The position numbers and the translations under genes are program-made. A model generated the notes under the pieces. That model was not told where the DNA came from. It searched no databases and was given only the letters and a program-made list of their open reading frames with translations. A DNA stretch of 64,000 bases from an uncultured Erwinia sp. (GTDB taxonomy: Bacteria > Pseudomonadota > Gammaproteobacteria > Enterobacterales > Enterobacteriaceae), in contig CAMIKG010000001.1 in NCBI GenBank assembly GCA_946221915.1, positions 62,001-126,000 on the forward strand. The letters are read 5' to 3'. Positions 16,810 to 25,231 of this stretch are shown here, piece by piece. The first letter of the stretch is position 1; each line of letters opens with the position of its first letter.

Positions 16810-16844
16810 AAAATCAATGACATAAAAACTGGCACGCATCTTGA
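16810..16844 (+). promoter_or_regulatory. Sigma54 promoter of pspA with adjacent IHF-like site
   Basis: TGGCAC (16830-16835) and TTGA (16841-16844) have the -24/-12 spacing of a sigma54 promoter and match the E. coli pspA promoter in position and sequence type. AATCAATGACATA just upstream resembles an IHF site (one mismatch in the TTR half). PspF enhancer sites are expected farther upstream in the shared pspF-pspA region. Confidence 0.85.
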
Positions 16845-16912
16845 ATAGTATACAGGGAGTCCGTTATTAAGCGCAGGGCGCAACACCGACAATATGCATG
16901 AGGATGTGAACA

Positions 16913-17578
16913 ATGGGTATTTTTTCTCGTTTTGCCGATATCGTTAACGCCAACATCAATTCGCTGCTGGATAAAGCGGAAGACCCACAGAAGCTGGTGC
17001 GCCTGATGATTCAGGAGATGGAAGATACGCTGGTGGAAGTGCGTTCTACCTCGGCACGATCACTGGCGGAAAAGAAACAGCTGATCCGTCGTATTGAACA
17101 GGCCGAAGCGCAGCAGAATGAGTGGCAGGAAAAAGCCGAACTGGCGTTGCGCAAAGATAAGGACGATCTGGCACGGGCCGCGCTGATTGAAAAACAGAAA
17201 CTGACTGACCTGATTGCCAGCCTCAAGCAGGAAGTGGCGCAGGTGGAAGAGACGCTGGATCGCATGAAAGGCGAGATTGGTGAACTGGAGCAGAAGCTGA
17301 GCGAAACCCGCGCACGCCAGCAGGCGCTGACGCTGCGTCACCAGGCGGCTTCGTCGTCACGCGATGTGCGACGTCAGCTCGACAGCGGTAAGCTCGACCA
17401 GGCGATGGCGCGTTTCGAATCGTTTGAGCGTCGTATCGATCAAATGGAAGCGGAAGCGGAAAGTAACAGCTTTGGTAAAAAGAAAACGCTGGACCAGGAG
17501 TTTGCTGAACTGAAAGCTGATGATGAAATCAGCGAACAGCTGAAAGCGTTAAAAGCGAAAATGAACCGCAGCGAATAA
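16913..17578 (+). CDS. pspA: Phage-shock protein A
   Basis: A 221-residue PspA/Vipp1-family peripheral membrane protein (E. coli 222). An N-terminal amphipathic helix (MGIFSRFADIVNANINSLLD) binds stressed membranes; the rest is a long alpha-helical coiled coil rich in Glu, Lys, Arg and Gln (for example LKQEVAQVEETLDRMKGE). It forms ESCRT-III-like oligomers that limit proton leakage and, in the resting state, inhibits PspF. It is the first gene of pspABCD and is followed by an intercistronic hairpin. Confidence 0.98.
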   Translation: MGIFSRFADIVNANINSLLDKAEDPQKLVRLMIQEMEDTLVEVRSTSARSLAEKKQLIRRIEQAEAQQNEWQEKAELALRKDKDDLARAALIEKQKLTDLIASLKQEVAQVEETLDRMKGEIGELEQKLSETRARQQALTLRHQAASSSRDVRRQLDSGKLDQAMARFESFERRIDQMEAEAESNSFGKKKTLDQEFAELKADDEISEQLKALKAKMNRSE

Positions 17579-17600
17579 ACCGCAGTCAACTAATCAGGTC

Positions 17601-17622
17601 CGGGCATCAGGTGTGATGCCCG
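17601..17622 (+). terminator. Intercistronic hairpin between pspA and pspB
   Basis: CGGGCATCA / TGATGCCCG is a perfect 9-bp stem with a 4-base loop, 23 bases after the pspA stop and 32 bases before pspB. No U-tract follows, so it is more likely an mRNA-stabilising or partial attenuation element that keeps PspA in excess over PspBC. Confidence 0.55.
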
Positions 17623-17654
17623 CAGTTAACTCAACGTGAAACCAGGGAGAGTGA

Positions 17655-17879
17655 ATGAGCGCGTTATTTTTAGCCATCCCACTGACAATCTTTGCGCTGT
17701 TTGTCGCGCCGATTTGGTTATGGCTGCACTACAGCAATCGTAATAATGCGGCTGAATTATCCGCTGGTGATGTTCAGCGTCTGCAACAGTTAACCCAGGA
17801 TGCCCGCCGGATGCGTGAACGCATTCAGGCGCTGGAAGAGATCCTTGATGCCGAGCATCCGGAGTGGAGGCAGCCATGA
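17655..17879 (+). CDS. pspB: Phage-shock protein B
   Basis: A 74-residue inner-membrane protein, same length as in E. coli. Residues 4-24 form the single membrane segment (ALFLAIPLTIFALFVAPIWLW); the cytoplasmic tail has a leucine-zipper-like helix (VQRLQQLTQDARRMRERIQAL). With PspC it senses membrane stress and recruits PspA, releasing PspF. Its stop overlaps the pspC ATG by four bases. Confidence 0.97.
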   Translation: MSALFLAIPLTIFALFVAPIWLWLHYSNRNNAAELSAGDVQRLQQLTQDARRMRERIQALEEILDAEHPEWRQP

Positions 17880-18238
17880 GTGGACTGAGCATCAAAGGCA
17901 AAAAGCTGTGGCGTATCCCGCAGCAGGGCAAGATCAGCGGCGTCTGCGCCGGACTGGCGCAGTATCTGGATATTCCGGTACGGCTGGTACGGGTGATTGT
18001 CGTGCTGTCGATGTTCTTCGGTCTGTTTATGTTTACCCTTATCGCCTACTTCGTGCTGTCGTGGCTGCTTGATCCGCTGCCGCCAGAGGCGGAACTGGCG
18101 GAGAAAGCACCCAGTCCGCATCAGTTACTGAACGAACTGAGCGATGAGTTGCAGGGCGGTGAACGGCGTTTACGCCAGATGGAGCGCTACGTCACTTCGG
18201 AAACCTTCAGCGTACGCAGTCGCTTTCGCCAGCTCTGA
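17876..18238 (+). CDS. pspC: Phage-shock protein C
   Basis: A 120-residue inner-membrane sensor. The N-terminal PspC domain includes GKKLWRIPQQGKISGVCAGL and is followed by a membrane segment near residues 40-65 (VIVVLSMFFGLFMFTLIAYFV) and a C-terminal charged helix (LNELSDELQGGERRLRQME). It partners with PspB and prevents toxicity of mislocalised secretins. ATG at 17876 overlaps pspB in the ATGA arrangement; an in-frame ATG four codons earlier is inside pspB and less likely. Confidence 0.96.
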   Translation: MSGLSIKGKKLWRIPQQGKISGVCAGLAQYLDIPVRLVRVIVVLSMFFGLFMFTLIAYFVLSWLLDPLPPEAELAEKAPSPHQLLNELSDELQGGERRLRQMERYVTSETFSVRSRFRQL

Positions 18239-18293
18239 TTTCTTTTCACGCGGGCCAGTTAAGCGGCCCGGCTAATCCAGTGGAGACGTCACT

Positions 18294-18539
18294 ATGCCAG
18301 TCAGGCAACACAGTTTACGCCGTCGCGCCGCGCCCGCGTTGAAATCGGCAGGTAAATTTATCATTATCAGTGCAGTCACTTACGCACCGGCAGGTATTGC
18401 CGGCTGGGCAGTAAAATCGATTGCCCGTCGCCCGTTGCGCATTTTGCTGACGATGGCGCTGGAGCCGATTCTGGCGCGCGTCATGCGCAGGGTATCGGCG
18501 CGTTTTATCAGGGAGACGAATGAAACGACTGCAAAATGA
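18294..18539 (+). CDS. pspD: Phage-shock protein D
   Basis: An 81-residue basic protein with a hydrophobic stretch (FIIISAVTYAPAGIAGWAV) near residues 23-41 and a second amphipathic helix, matching PspD by position and pattern. It is a peripheral inner-membrane protein of the psp operon with an unclear role. It is slightly longer than the E. coli protein (73). Its 3' end overlaps ycjX by 20 bases. pspE is not present downstream. A small hairpin (CGGGCC / GGCCCG at 18251-18270) lies between pspC and this gene. Confidence 0.88.
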   Translation: MPVRQHSLRRRAAPALKSAGKFIIISAVTYAPAGIAGWAVKSIARRPLRILLTMALEPILARVMRRVSARFIRETNETTAK

Positions 18540-19917
18540 ATTGATGTCGCTGGTGAATCGCGGCGTGGATCGCCATCTGCGCTTAGCGGTTACCGGCCTG
18601 AGCCGTAGCGGTAAGACCGCCTTTATTACCTCGCTGGTTAACCAGCTGCTGAATGTCCATGCCGGCGCACGCCTGCCACTGTTTTCCGCCGTGCGCGAAG
18701 AGCGGCTGCTGGGCGTTAAGCGCGTTCCGCAGCGCGACCTTGGCATTCAGCGGTTCACCTATGATGAAGGGCTGACGCAGCTGTACGCTTCGCCGCCCGC
18801 CTGGCCGACGCCAACTCGCGGCGTCAGCGAGATGCGTCTGGCGCTGCGTTACCGCTCACGCGACTCACTGCTGCGCCACTTTAAAGAAACCTCCACCCTG
18901 TACCTGGAAATCGTCGATTATCCGGGCGAATGGCTGCTCGACCTGCCGATGCTGGCGCAGGATTATCTCAGCTGGTCACGCCAGATGACCGGTCTGCTGC
19001 AGGGCGACCGTCTGCAGTGGGCGCAACGCTGGCGCGAGCTGTGCGACGGTCTCGACCCGCTGGCGCCCGCCGATGAAAACCGCCTGGCGGAAATTGCCCA
19101 GGCGTGGACGGACTACCTGCTGCACTGCAAACAGCAGGGCATGCACTTTATCCAGCCCGGACGCTTTGTTCTCCCCGGCGAAATGGCGGGCGCGCCTGCA
19201 CTGCAATTCTTCCCCTGGCCGGATGTGGATGCCGCCGGAGAGTCACGACTGGCGCAGGCGGATAAAGACAGCAATATCGGCACGCTGCGCGCCCGTTATC
19301 ACTACTACTGCCAGCATGTGGTGAAAGACTTCTATAAAAACTACTTCCTGAAATTCGATCGCCAGATTGTGCTGGTCGATTGCCTGCAACCGCTCAACAG
19401 CGGCCCGCAGGCGTTCAACGATATGCGGCTGGCGTTAACCCAGCTGATGCAAAGTTTTCATTACGGGCAGCGCACACTGTTCCGCCGTTTATTCTCGCCC
19501 GTTATCGATAAACTGCTGTTCGCCGCCAGTAAGGCGGACCACGTCACGGCCGATCAGCATGCCAGTCTGGTATCGCTGCTGCAGCAACTGGTGCAGGACG
19601 CGTGGCAAAACGCCGCCTTCGAAGGTATCAGCATGGATTGCGTCGGGCTGGCCTCGGTGCAGGCGACGCAGAGCGGGCTGGTGGACTATAACGGCGAAAA
19701 GATCCCGGCGTTACGCGGTCACCGATTACAGGATGGTGCGCCGCTGACTTTCTATCCGGGAGAAGTGCCGCCGCGCCTGCCGGGCAATACTTTCTGGCAG
19801 CAGCAGGGATTTCACTTTGAGCAATTCCGGCCACAGGAGACCGATGTCGACAGGCCGTTGCCGCATATCCGTGTGGATGCGGCGCTGGAATTTTTACTGG
19901 GAGACAAACTGCGATGA
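18520..19917 (+). CDS. ycjX: YcjX family P-loop protein
   Basis: A 465-residue protein, same length as E. coli YcjX. The N-terminus has the P-loop VTGLSRSGKTAFITSLVNQL at residues 24-43, with DYPGEWLLDLPML as a switch-like motif near residue 130 and SKADHVT as the guanine-specificity region near residue 340. It is a stress-associated GTPase-like protein regulated with the psp genes in E. coli; physiological role is uncertain. It overlaps pspD at its start and ycjF at its end by four bases, so it is part of the psp transcript. Confidence 0.96.
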   Translation: MKRLQNELMSLVNRGVDRHLRLAVTGLSRSGKTAFITSLVNQLLNVHAGARLPLFSAVREERLLGVKRVPQRDLGIQRFTYDEGLTQLYASPPAWPTPTRGVSEMRLALRYRSRDSLLRHFKETSTLYLEIVDYPGEWLLDLPMLAQDYLSWSRQMTGLLQGDRLQWAQRWRELCDGLDPLAPADENRLAEIAQAWTDYLLHCKQQGMHFIQPGRFVLPGEMAGAPALQFFPWPDVDAAGESRLAQADKDSNIGTLRARYHYYCQHVVKDFYKNYFLKFDRQIVLVDCLQPLNSGPQAFNDMRLALTQLMQSFHYGQRTLFRRLFSPVIDKLLFAASKADHVTADQHASLVSLLQQLVQDAWQNAAFEGISMDCVGLASVQATQSGLVDYNGEKIPALRGHRLQDGAPLTFYPGEVPPRLPGNTFWQQQGFHFEQFRPQETDVDRPLPHIRVDAALEFLLGDKLR

Positions 19918-20975
19918 CCGAACCGTTAAAACCGCGCATCGATTTTGCCCGCCCGCTGGAAACCCCGGCGGAACCACTGATTAAGCCAGCGCAGGCTTTT
20001 GAGCAGCAGCCGGAGACGTCCTTTATGGTGCAGCAGGATGAACTGCCGGAGCCGCTGGAAGAGAGCGCAGGCGAGCGCGCCGTGGAAGCGGCGCTGCGGC
20101 CTAAGCGCAGCCTGTGGCGCAAAATGGTGGGCGCCGGCCTGGCACTGTTTGGCGTCAGTGTGGTGGCACAGGGCGTGCAGTGGCTGCATAACGCATGGCT
20201 GGCGCAGGACTGGGCAGCGCTGGGCGCAGGTGTCGCCGGTGGACTGATTGTCGTGGCCGGTGCAGGCGCAGTGACCACTGAATGGCGGCGGCTGTATAAG
20301 CTGCGCGCGCGCGCCGAAGAGCGTGATATCGGCCGTGAGCTGCTCAACAGCCATGCGCTGGGACAGGGGCGTGAATTTTGCCAGAAACTGGCGCGCCAGG
20401 CCGGACTCGATCAGGGGCATCCGGCGCTGCAGCGCTGGCAGGCGGCGCTGCATGAAACCCATAATGACCGCGAAATCGTGGTGCTGTATGCCCAGCTGGT
20501 GCAGCCGGTGCTAGATCGCCAGGCGCGGCGGGAAATCAGCCGTTCGGCGGCGGAATCGACGCTGATGATCGCCGTCAGCCCGCTGGCGCTGGTGGATATG
20601 GCGTTTATCGCCTGGCGCAATCTGCGGCTGGTGAATCGCATCGCGGCGATTTATGGCATCGAGCTGGGCTACTTCAGCCGCCTGCGCCTGTTCCGGCTGG
20701 TACTGCTCAATATCGCTTTTGCCGGGGCATCAGAGCTGGTGCGAGAAGTGGGCATGGACTGGGTGTCACAGGATATTGCCGCCCGGCTCTCAGCGCGCGC
20801 CGCACAGGGTATTGGTGTCGGTCTGCTGACCGCGCGGCTGGGGATCAAGGCGATGGAACTGTGCCGCCCTCTGCCGTGGCTGGAAGAGGACAAGCCGCGC
20901 CTCGGCGATTTTCGCCGCGAACTGGTGGTGCAACTGAAAGAGACGCTGCAGAAAAAAGAGAAAACGGACAAATAA
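19914..20975 (+). CDS. ycjF: YcjF family inner-membrane protein (UPF0283)
   Basis: A 353-residue protein, same length as E. coli YcjF. An acidic, proline-rich N-terminus (about 65 residues) is followed by two membrane segments near residues 72-90 and 100-120 (GAGLALFGVSVVAQGV; GVAGGLIVVAGAGAV), and a C-terminal domain with further hydrophobic stretches (LRLFRLVLLNIAFAGASELV). It overlaps ycjX, and both are co-regulated with psp. Function unknown. Confidence 0.95.
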   Translation: MTEPLKPRIDFARPLETPAEPLIKPAQAFEQQPETSFMVQQDELPEPLEESAGERAVEAALRPKRSLWRKMVGAGLALFGVSVVAQGVQWLHNAWLAQDWAALGAGVAGGLIVVAGAGAVTTEWRRLYKLRARAEERDIGRELLNSHALGQGREFCQKLARQAGLDQGHPALQRWQAALHETHNDREIVVLYAQLVQPVLDRQARREISRSAAESTLMIAVSPLALVDMAFIAWRNLRLVNRIAAIYGIELGYFSRLRLFRLVLLNIAFAGASELVREVGMDWVSQDIAARLSARAAQGIGVGLLTARLGIKAMELCRPLPWLEEDKPRLGDFRRELVVQLKETLQKKEKTDK

Positions 20976-20985
20976 ATCGTCAAAG

Positions 20986-21003
20986 TGTCAACTTTTCCTG
21001 ACA
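20986..21003. promoter_or_regulatory. Candidate TYR box upstream of tyrR
   Basis: TGTCAA-N6-CTGACA fits the TyrR box TGTAAA-N6-TTTACA at 9 of 12 specified positions. It lies 72 bases before the tyrR start codon. TyrR represses its own gene in E. coli through such boxes. Confidence 0.55.
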
Positions 21004-21075
21004 GAGCACTTCTGACCTGACGCAAGCTGGCGTATCATCAGTAATATCTTTTTCTCTTTTTATGAGGCCAACTGC

Positions 21076-22632
21076 ATGCGTTTGGAAGTGTTTTGTCAGG
21101 ATCGAATTGGTCTCACGCGCGAGCTGCTGGATTTGCTGGTGGCGCGCGGCATCGACCTGCGTGGTATTGAAATCGCCTCCATCGGCCGAATTTATCTCAA
21201 CTGTACTGCCGTCGACTTTGCGCAATTCAGCAATCTGATGGCGGAGATTCGCCGCATCCCCAGCGTGACCGATGTGCGCACCGTGCACTTTATGCCGTCA
21301 GAGCGTGAACACCGCGCGCTGAGTGCGCTGCTGGTGGCGCTGCCGGAGCCGGTATTCTCAATTGACTTAAAATGCAAAGTCGATCTGGCTAACCCGGCGG
21401 CAGAAACACTGTTTGATCTCGACCAGCAGAAAATCCGTAACTGCAACGCTGGCAGCTTAATCAGCGGCTTCAATTTCAGCCGCTGGCTGGAGAGTGACAG
21501 CGTGGAAGCACAGACCCAGCATGTGGTGATCAAAGGGCGTGATTTTCTGCTGGAAGCGCGTCCTATCCATACTGCCGATGAGAATGAGTCGGCGGGCGCG
21601 CTGGCTGGTGCGGTAATTATGCTGAAATCCACGGCGCGTATGGGGCAGCAGCTGCAGGATTTGTCGGTCAATGATGAGAGTGAATTTGACCATCTGGTGG
21701 CGGTGAACCCTAAAATGCGTCAGACGCTCGATCAGGCGCGCAAGCTGGCGATGCTCGATGCGCCGCTGCTGATTGTCGGCGAAACCGGCACCGGCAAAGA
21801 TATGCTGGCACGCGCCTGCCACCTGCGCAGTAAGCGCGGCAGGAAACCGTTCCTGGCGCTGAACTGCGCGTCGCTGCCGGATGATGTGGCGGAGAGTGAA
21901 CTGTTTGGTCACGCCGCGGGCGCTTATCCCAATGCGCTGGAAGGCAAGAAGGGCTTCTTTGAACAGGCCAGTGGCGGCTCGGTGCTGCTGGATGAAATTG
22001 GTGAGATGTCACCACGCATGCAGACCAAACTGCTGCGCTTCCTCAACGACGGCACTTTCCGGCGCGTCGGCGAAGAGCATGAGGTACATGTCGATGTGCG
22101 GGTGATCTGCGCCACGCAGAAAAACCTGACGGAAATGGTGCAGCGCGGCGAGTTTCGTGAAGATCTGTTCTACCGGCTGAATGTGCTGACCATCAACCTG
22201 CCGCCGCTGCGCGATCGTCCTCAGGATATTCTGCCGCTGACCGAAATGTTTGTCGCGCGCTTTGCTGATGAGCAGGGCGTGGCGCGTCCGCGCCTGTCGC
22301 CGCAGCTGAATGCATTTCTCACCCGCTATAACTGGCCGGGCAACGTGCGTCAGCTGAAGAATGCGCTGTATCGCGCGTTAACCCAGCTGGAAGGCTATGA
22401 ACTGCGTCCGCAGGATATTGTGTTGCCGGAATTCGCTCAGGAGATGTCACTGGGAGAGGAGGCGATGGAAGGTTCGCTGGATGATATCACCAGCCGTTTT
22501 GAGCGCTCGGTGCTGACGCGGCTCTATCTCTCTTATCCCAGCACGCGCAAGCTGGCGAAACGTCTGGGTGTATCCCATACCGCGATTGCCAATAAACTGC
22601 GGGAATATGGTCTCAGCCAGAAGAAAGAGTGA
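21076..22632 (+). CDS. tyrR: Aromatic amino acid regulator TyrR
   Basis: A 518-residue regulator (E. coli 513). Domain order is an N-terminal ACT-like domain (MRLEVFCQDRIGLTRELLDLL), a PAS domain near residues 80-190, an AAA+ domain from about 205 with Walker A GETGTGKDMLARA, and a C-terminal HTH ending RLGVSHTAIANKLREYGL. At the place of the GAFTGA loop it has GAYPNA, as expected for TyrR, which acts with sigma70 rather than sigma54. It controls aroF, aroG, tyrB, tyrP, aroP, mtr and others in response to tyrosine, phenylalanine and tryptophan. Confidence 0.98.
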   Translation: MRLEVFCQDRIGLTRELLDLLVARGIDLRGIEIASIGRIYLNCTAVDFAQFSNLMAEIRRIPSVTDVRTVHFMPSEREHRALSALLVALPEPVFSIDLKCKVDLANPAAETLFDLDQQKIRNCNAGSLISGFNFSRWLESDSVEAQTQHVVIKGRDFLLEARPIHTADENESAGALAGAVIMLKSTARMGQQLQDLSVNDESEFDHLVAVNPKMRQTLDQARKLAMLDAPLLIVGETGTGKDMLARACHLRSKRGRKPFLALNCASLPDDVAESELFGHAAGAYPNALEGKKGFFEQASGGSVLLDEIGEMSPRMQTKLLRFLNDGTFRRVGEEHEVHVDVRVICATQKNLTEMVQRGEFREDLFYRLNVLTINLPPLRDRPQDILPLTEMFVARFADEQGVARPRLSPQLNAFLTRYNWPGNVRQLKNALYRALTQLEGYELRPQDIVLPEFAQEMSLGEEAMEGSLDDITSRFERSVLTRLYLSYPSTRKLAKRLGVSHTAIANKLREYGLSQKKE

Positions 22633-22660
22633 TGGCTGGCGGGGGTGTTAACTAAAAAAT

Positions 22661-22680
22661 GGGCGAGGGTAACCTCGCCC
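22661..22680. terminator. Bidirectional terminator between tyrR and tpx
   Basis: GGGCGAGG / CCTCGCCC stem of 8 bp with a GTAA loop. On the minus strand it is followed by ATTTTTTAG, a good U-tract for tpx; on the plus strand only TTT follows, for tyrR. Confidence 0.8.
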
Positions 22681-22686
22681 TTTGCA

Positions 22687-23190
22687 TTATTTCAGTGCTG
22701 CCAGTGCGGCATCGTAATCAGGTTCAGTGGTGATCTCATTCACCAGCTGGCTGTACAGCACCTGATCTTTCTCATCCAGCACCACTACAGCGCGCGCCGT
22801 CAGACCCTGCAGCGGGCCATCGGTGATTTCCACGCCGTAATCTTTCTTGAACTCACCACCGCGCAGGGTGGAAAGGGTAATCACATTGGTTAAACCGTCG
22901 GTGCCGCAAAAACGCGACTGGGCGAAAGGCAGGTCAGCGGAGATGCACAGCACCACCGTGTTATCCAGCTCGCCTGCTAACTGATTGAATTTACGTACGG
23001 ATGCAGCACAGACGCCGGTGTCAATACTGGGGAAAATATTCAGCACCTTACGTTTGCCCGCGTATTCGGAGAGAGAAACATTGCCAAGATTTTTGGCGAC
23101 CAGCGAGAAAGCCTGTGCGGTCTGGCCTGGCGCCGGAAGCTGACCAGCAACGGTTACCGGGTTACCCTGAAAATGAACGGTCTGAGACAT
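22687..23190 (-). CDS. tpx: Thiol peroxidase Tpx
   Basis: A 167-residue atypical 2-Cys peroxiredoxin. The peroxidatic cysteine is in SIDTGVCAASVRKFN near residue 61 and the resolving cysteine in FAQSRFCGTDG near residue 95. It reduces lipid and other alkyl hydroperoxides in the cytoplasm/periplasm boundary using thioredoxin. ATG at 23190 (MSQTVHFQG) matches the family start; a 38-residue upstream extension is not coding-like. Confidence 0.97.
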   Translation of the reverse strand: MSQTVHFQGNPVTVAGQLPAPGQTAQAFSLVAKNLGNVSLSEYAGKRKVLNIFPSIDTGVCAASVRKFNQLAGELDNTVVLCISADLPFAQSRFCGTDGLTNVITLSTLRGGEFKKDYGVEITDGPLQGLTARAVVVLDEKDQVLYSQLVNEITTEPDYDAALAALK

Positions 23191-23386
23191 AGCGGTTCCT
23201 TTTACGAGTGTTAGAACATCGGTCAGTGAGAGACGGCTGACCAGAGAAACGGAGCTAAATTCTGGATAAGTACATGTTATACCCTGTGCCAGCGAGTCAG
23301 GCAAAAGGTTAATTTTCTGACGCGGGGATAGCGGGGTGCTCCACGTTGCGCTACAACTAAGTAAAAGAAATCAAAAGGAAACGCCG

Positions 23387-24364
23387 ATGAGAACGGTCAA
23401 AGTGTATCCGGAGCAGTGGCCGCTGCATACGCCATTTGTGATCGCGCGCGGTACGCGAACCGCGGCAGGCGTGGTGGTGGTAGAGCTGGAAGAGGAAGGG
23501 ATCAAAGGCGTCGGCGAGTGCACGCCTTATCCACGCTATGGCGAGAGCGAAGCGTCGGTGCTGGCGCAGATTGCCGCCATTCTGCCGCAGCTGGAGCAGG
23601 GGCTGACGCGTGAACAGCTGCAACAGCTGCTGCCCGCCGGTGCGGCGCGCAATGCGGTGGATTGCGCACTGTGGGATTTACAGGCGCGCCGCAGCGGGCG
23701 TTCGCTGTGGCAGCTGACCGCCACGCCGATGCCGGAGCGGATTCGCATGGCGCAAACCGTCAGTATTGATACGCCGGAAGCGATGGCCAGCAGCGCGCTG
23801 GCGCTGTGGCAGCATGGCGCGCGCCTGCTGAAAATTAAACTCGACGACCATCTGATTACGGAACGCCTGATGGCGATTCGCACCGCAGTGCCACAGGCGC
23901 AGCTGATTGTCGACGCCAATGAGTCGTGGAAAAGCGAAGGGCTGGCGGCACGCTGCCAGCTGCTGGCGGATCTGGGCGTCGCCATGCTGGAACAACCGCT
24001 GCCTGCAGGTGATGACGCTGCGCTGGATAATTTTATCCATCCGCTGCCGATCTGCGCCGATGAGAGCTGCCACACGCGCGACAGCCTGGCCGCGCTGGGC
24101 AGACGCTACGAGATGGTGAATATCAAACTGGATAAAACCGGCGGACTGAGCGAAGCGCTGGCGCTGGCAGAGGCTGCTGAAGCTGGCGGACTGGCGATTA
24201 TGCTGGGCTGTATGCTCTGTACCTCGCGCGCCATTAGCGCCGCATTGCCGCTGGCGCCGCGCGCGCGTTTTGTGGATCTCGACGGTCCGACCTGGCTGGC
24301 GGTGGATGTCGAACCTGGCCTGCAGTTCAGCAGTGGCGAAATCGCGCTGACGGACGCCGGATAA
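23387..24364 (+). CDS. ycjG: L-Ala-D/L-Glu epimerase
   Basis: A 325-residue enolase-superfamily enzyme (E. coli 321). It interconverts L-Ala-D-Glu and L-Ala-L-Glu during recycling of murein peptides. The catalytic Lys is in LLKIKLDDH near residue 152, metal ligands are in VDANESW near 177, EQPLP near 203 and CADESC near 227, and the second Lys is in NIKLDKTGG near 247. ATG at 23387 has AAGGAA 8 bases upstream. It converges with mpaA, whose product releases the dipeptide substrate's precursor, so the pair forms a pathway neighbourhood. Confidence 0.95.
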   Translation: MRTVKVYPEQWPLHTPFVIARGTRTAAGVVVVELEEEGIKGVGECTPYPRYGESEASVLAQIAAILPQLEQGLTREQLQQLLPAGAARNAVDCALWDLQARRSGRSLWQLTATPMPERIRMAQTVSIDTPEAMASSALALWQHGARLLKIKLDDHLITERLMAIRTAVPQAQLIVDANESWKSEGLAARCQLLADLGVAMLEQPLPAGDDAALDNFIHPLPICADESCHTRDSLAALGRRYEMVNIKLDKTGGLSEALALAEAAEAGGLAIMLGCMLCTSRAISAALPLAPRARFVDLDGPTWLAVDVEPGLQFSSGEIALTDAG

Positions 24365-24398
24365 ATCGTTCAGTGCTGACGCGCGCAACGGCCTGCGG

Positions 24399-25106
24399 TT
24401 ACGGCTGCCAGCTCAGCAGATCGATCATCGCCTGCAGATACTGCTCCGTCGCGGCATCAGCGGCGATTGCCGGTAACTCGGCGGTGATGCAGGGCAGCGC
24501 CAGGTCTGCGCACCAGCTGCCAAAAGAGCCCGGCGTGGCGTAACCGACGCTGGTGACCAGCGGTAATGCCATCTGCTGCGCCAGCCAGTGACCGAGCGCG
24601 CTGCGCTGCGGATCGTCAATACAGGCCAGCGGCTCATGGAAGCTGACCACCCATTTCGGCCGTAACTGGTGGATCAAATCGCACAGTGCCTGAGTCTCCG
24701 GCTCGGAAGCAGGCGTGTCACCGGTTGACAGCACCACGTCGCGCTCATCCGCCTGCGTATTCCAGCGATAAACCGTCTCGCCCGCCTGCCAGTTTGCCGC
24801 CGGAAAATTGCGATTCAGATCGACGCCGCGCGCATTGGCGCGCAGACCCAGCTGGCAGCCATCGGGGTTCATCGCCAGCACAACATGGTGACGACGGTGC
24901 TGCTGCTGCAGGGTACGCATCGCGCAGGAGAGGGTGACCACCGCCGCGGTTTCATCGCCGTGAGTGCCCGCCAGAATCAGGCCGCTGTCGCCATCGGCAG
25001 CCGATGCGGGAAACCACAACAACGGCGCGCCGAGTACCGAGACGCCATACTGCTGCCATGCTGTAGCCAGTTTTCCGCGCTGCGGGCGCGAATGAAGTCG
25101 TGACAT
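24399..25106 (-). CDS. mpaA: Murein tripeptide amidase A
   Basis: A 235-residue M14-type zinc carboxypeptidase (E. coli 242). It cleaves the gamma-D-Glu-diaminopimelate bond of L-Ala-D-Glu-mDAP, giving the dipeptide acted on by YcjG. Zinc ligands are in LAGTHGDETAA near residue 49 and VSFHEPLA near 158; substrate-binding residues lie in RANARGVDLNRNFP. Convergent with ycjG and divergent from mppA. Confidence 0.94.
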   Translation of the reverse strand: MSRLHSRPQRGKLATAWQQYGVSVLGAPLLWFPASAADGDSGLILAGTHGDETAAVVTLSCAMRTLQQQHRRHHVVLAMNPDGCQLGLRANARGVDLNRNFPAANWQAGETVYRWNTQADERDVVLSTGDTPASEPETQALCDLIHQLRPKWVVSFHEPLACIDDPQRSALGHWLAQQMALPLVTSVGYATPGSFGSWCADLALPCITAELPAIAADAATEQYLQAMIDLLSWQP

Positions 25107-25231
25107 GCTGTCGCTCCTGTGAAGAGGGTCGCATTAACGCTACCGTAAAACGGCGCGGCGGAAAATAGCTATTTACCGATCAAGAATTTGCGATAAAGTG
25201 CCAGACAAACTTGCCAGCTTAAGGATGGGTT

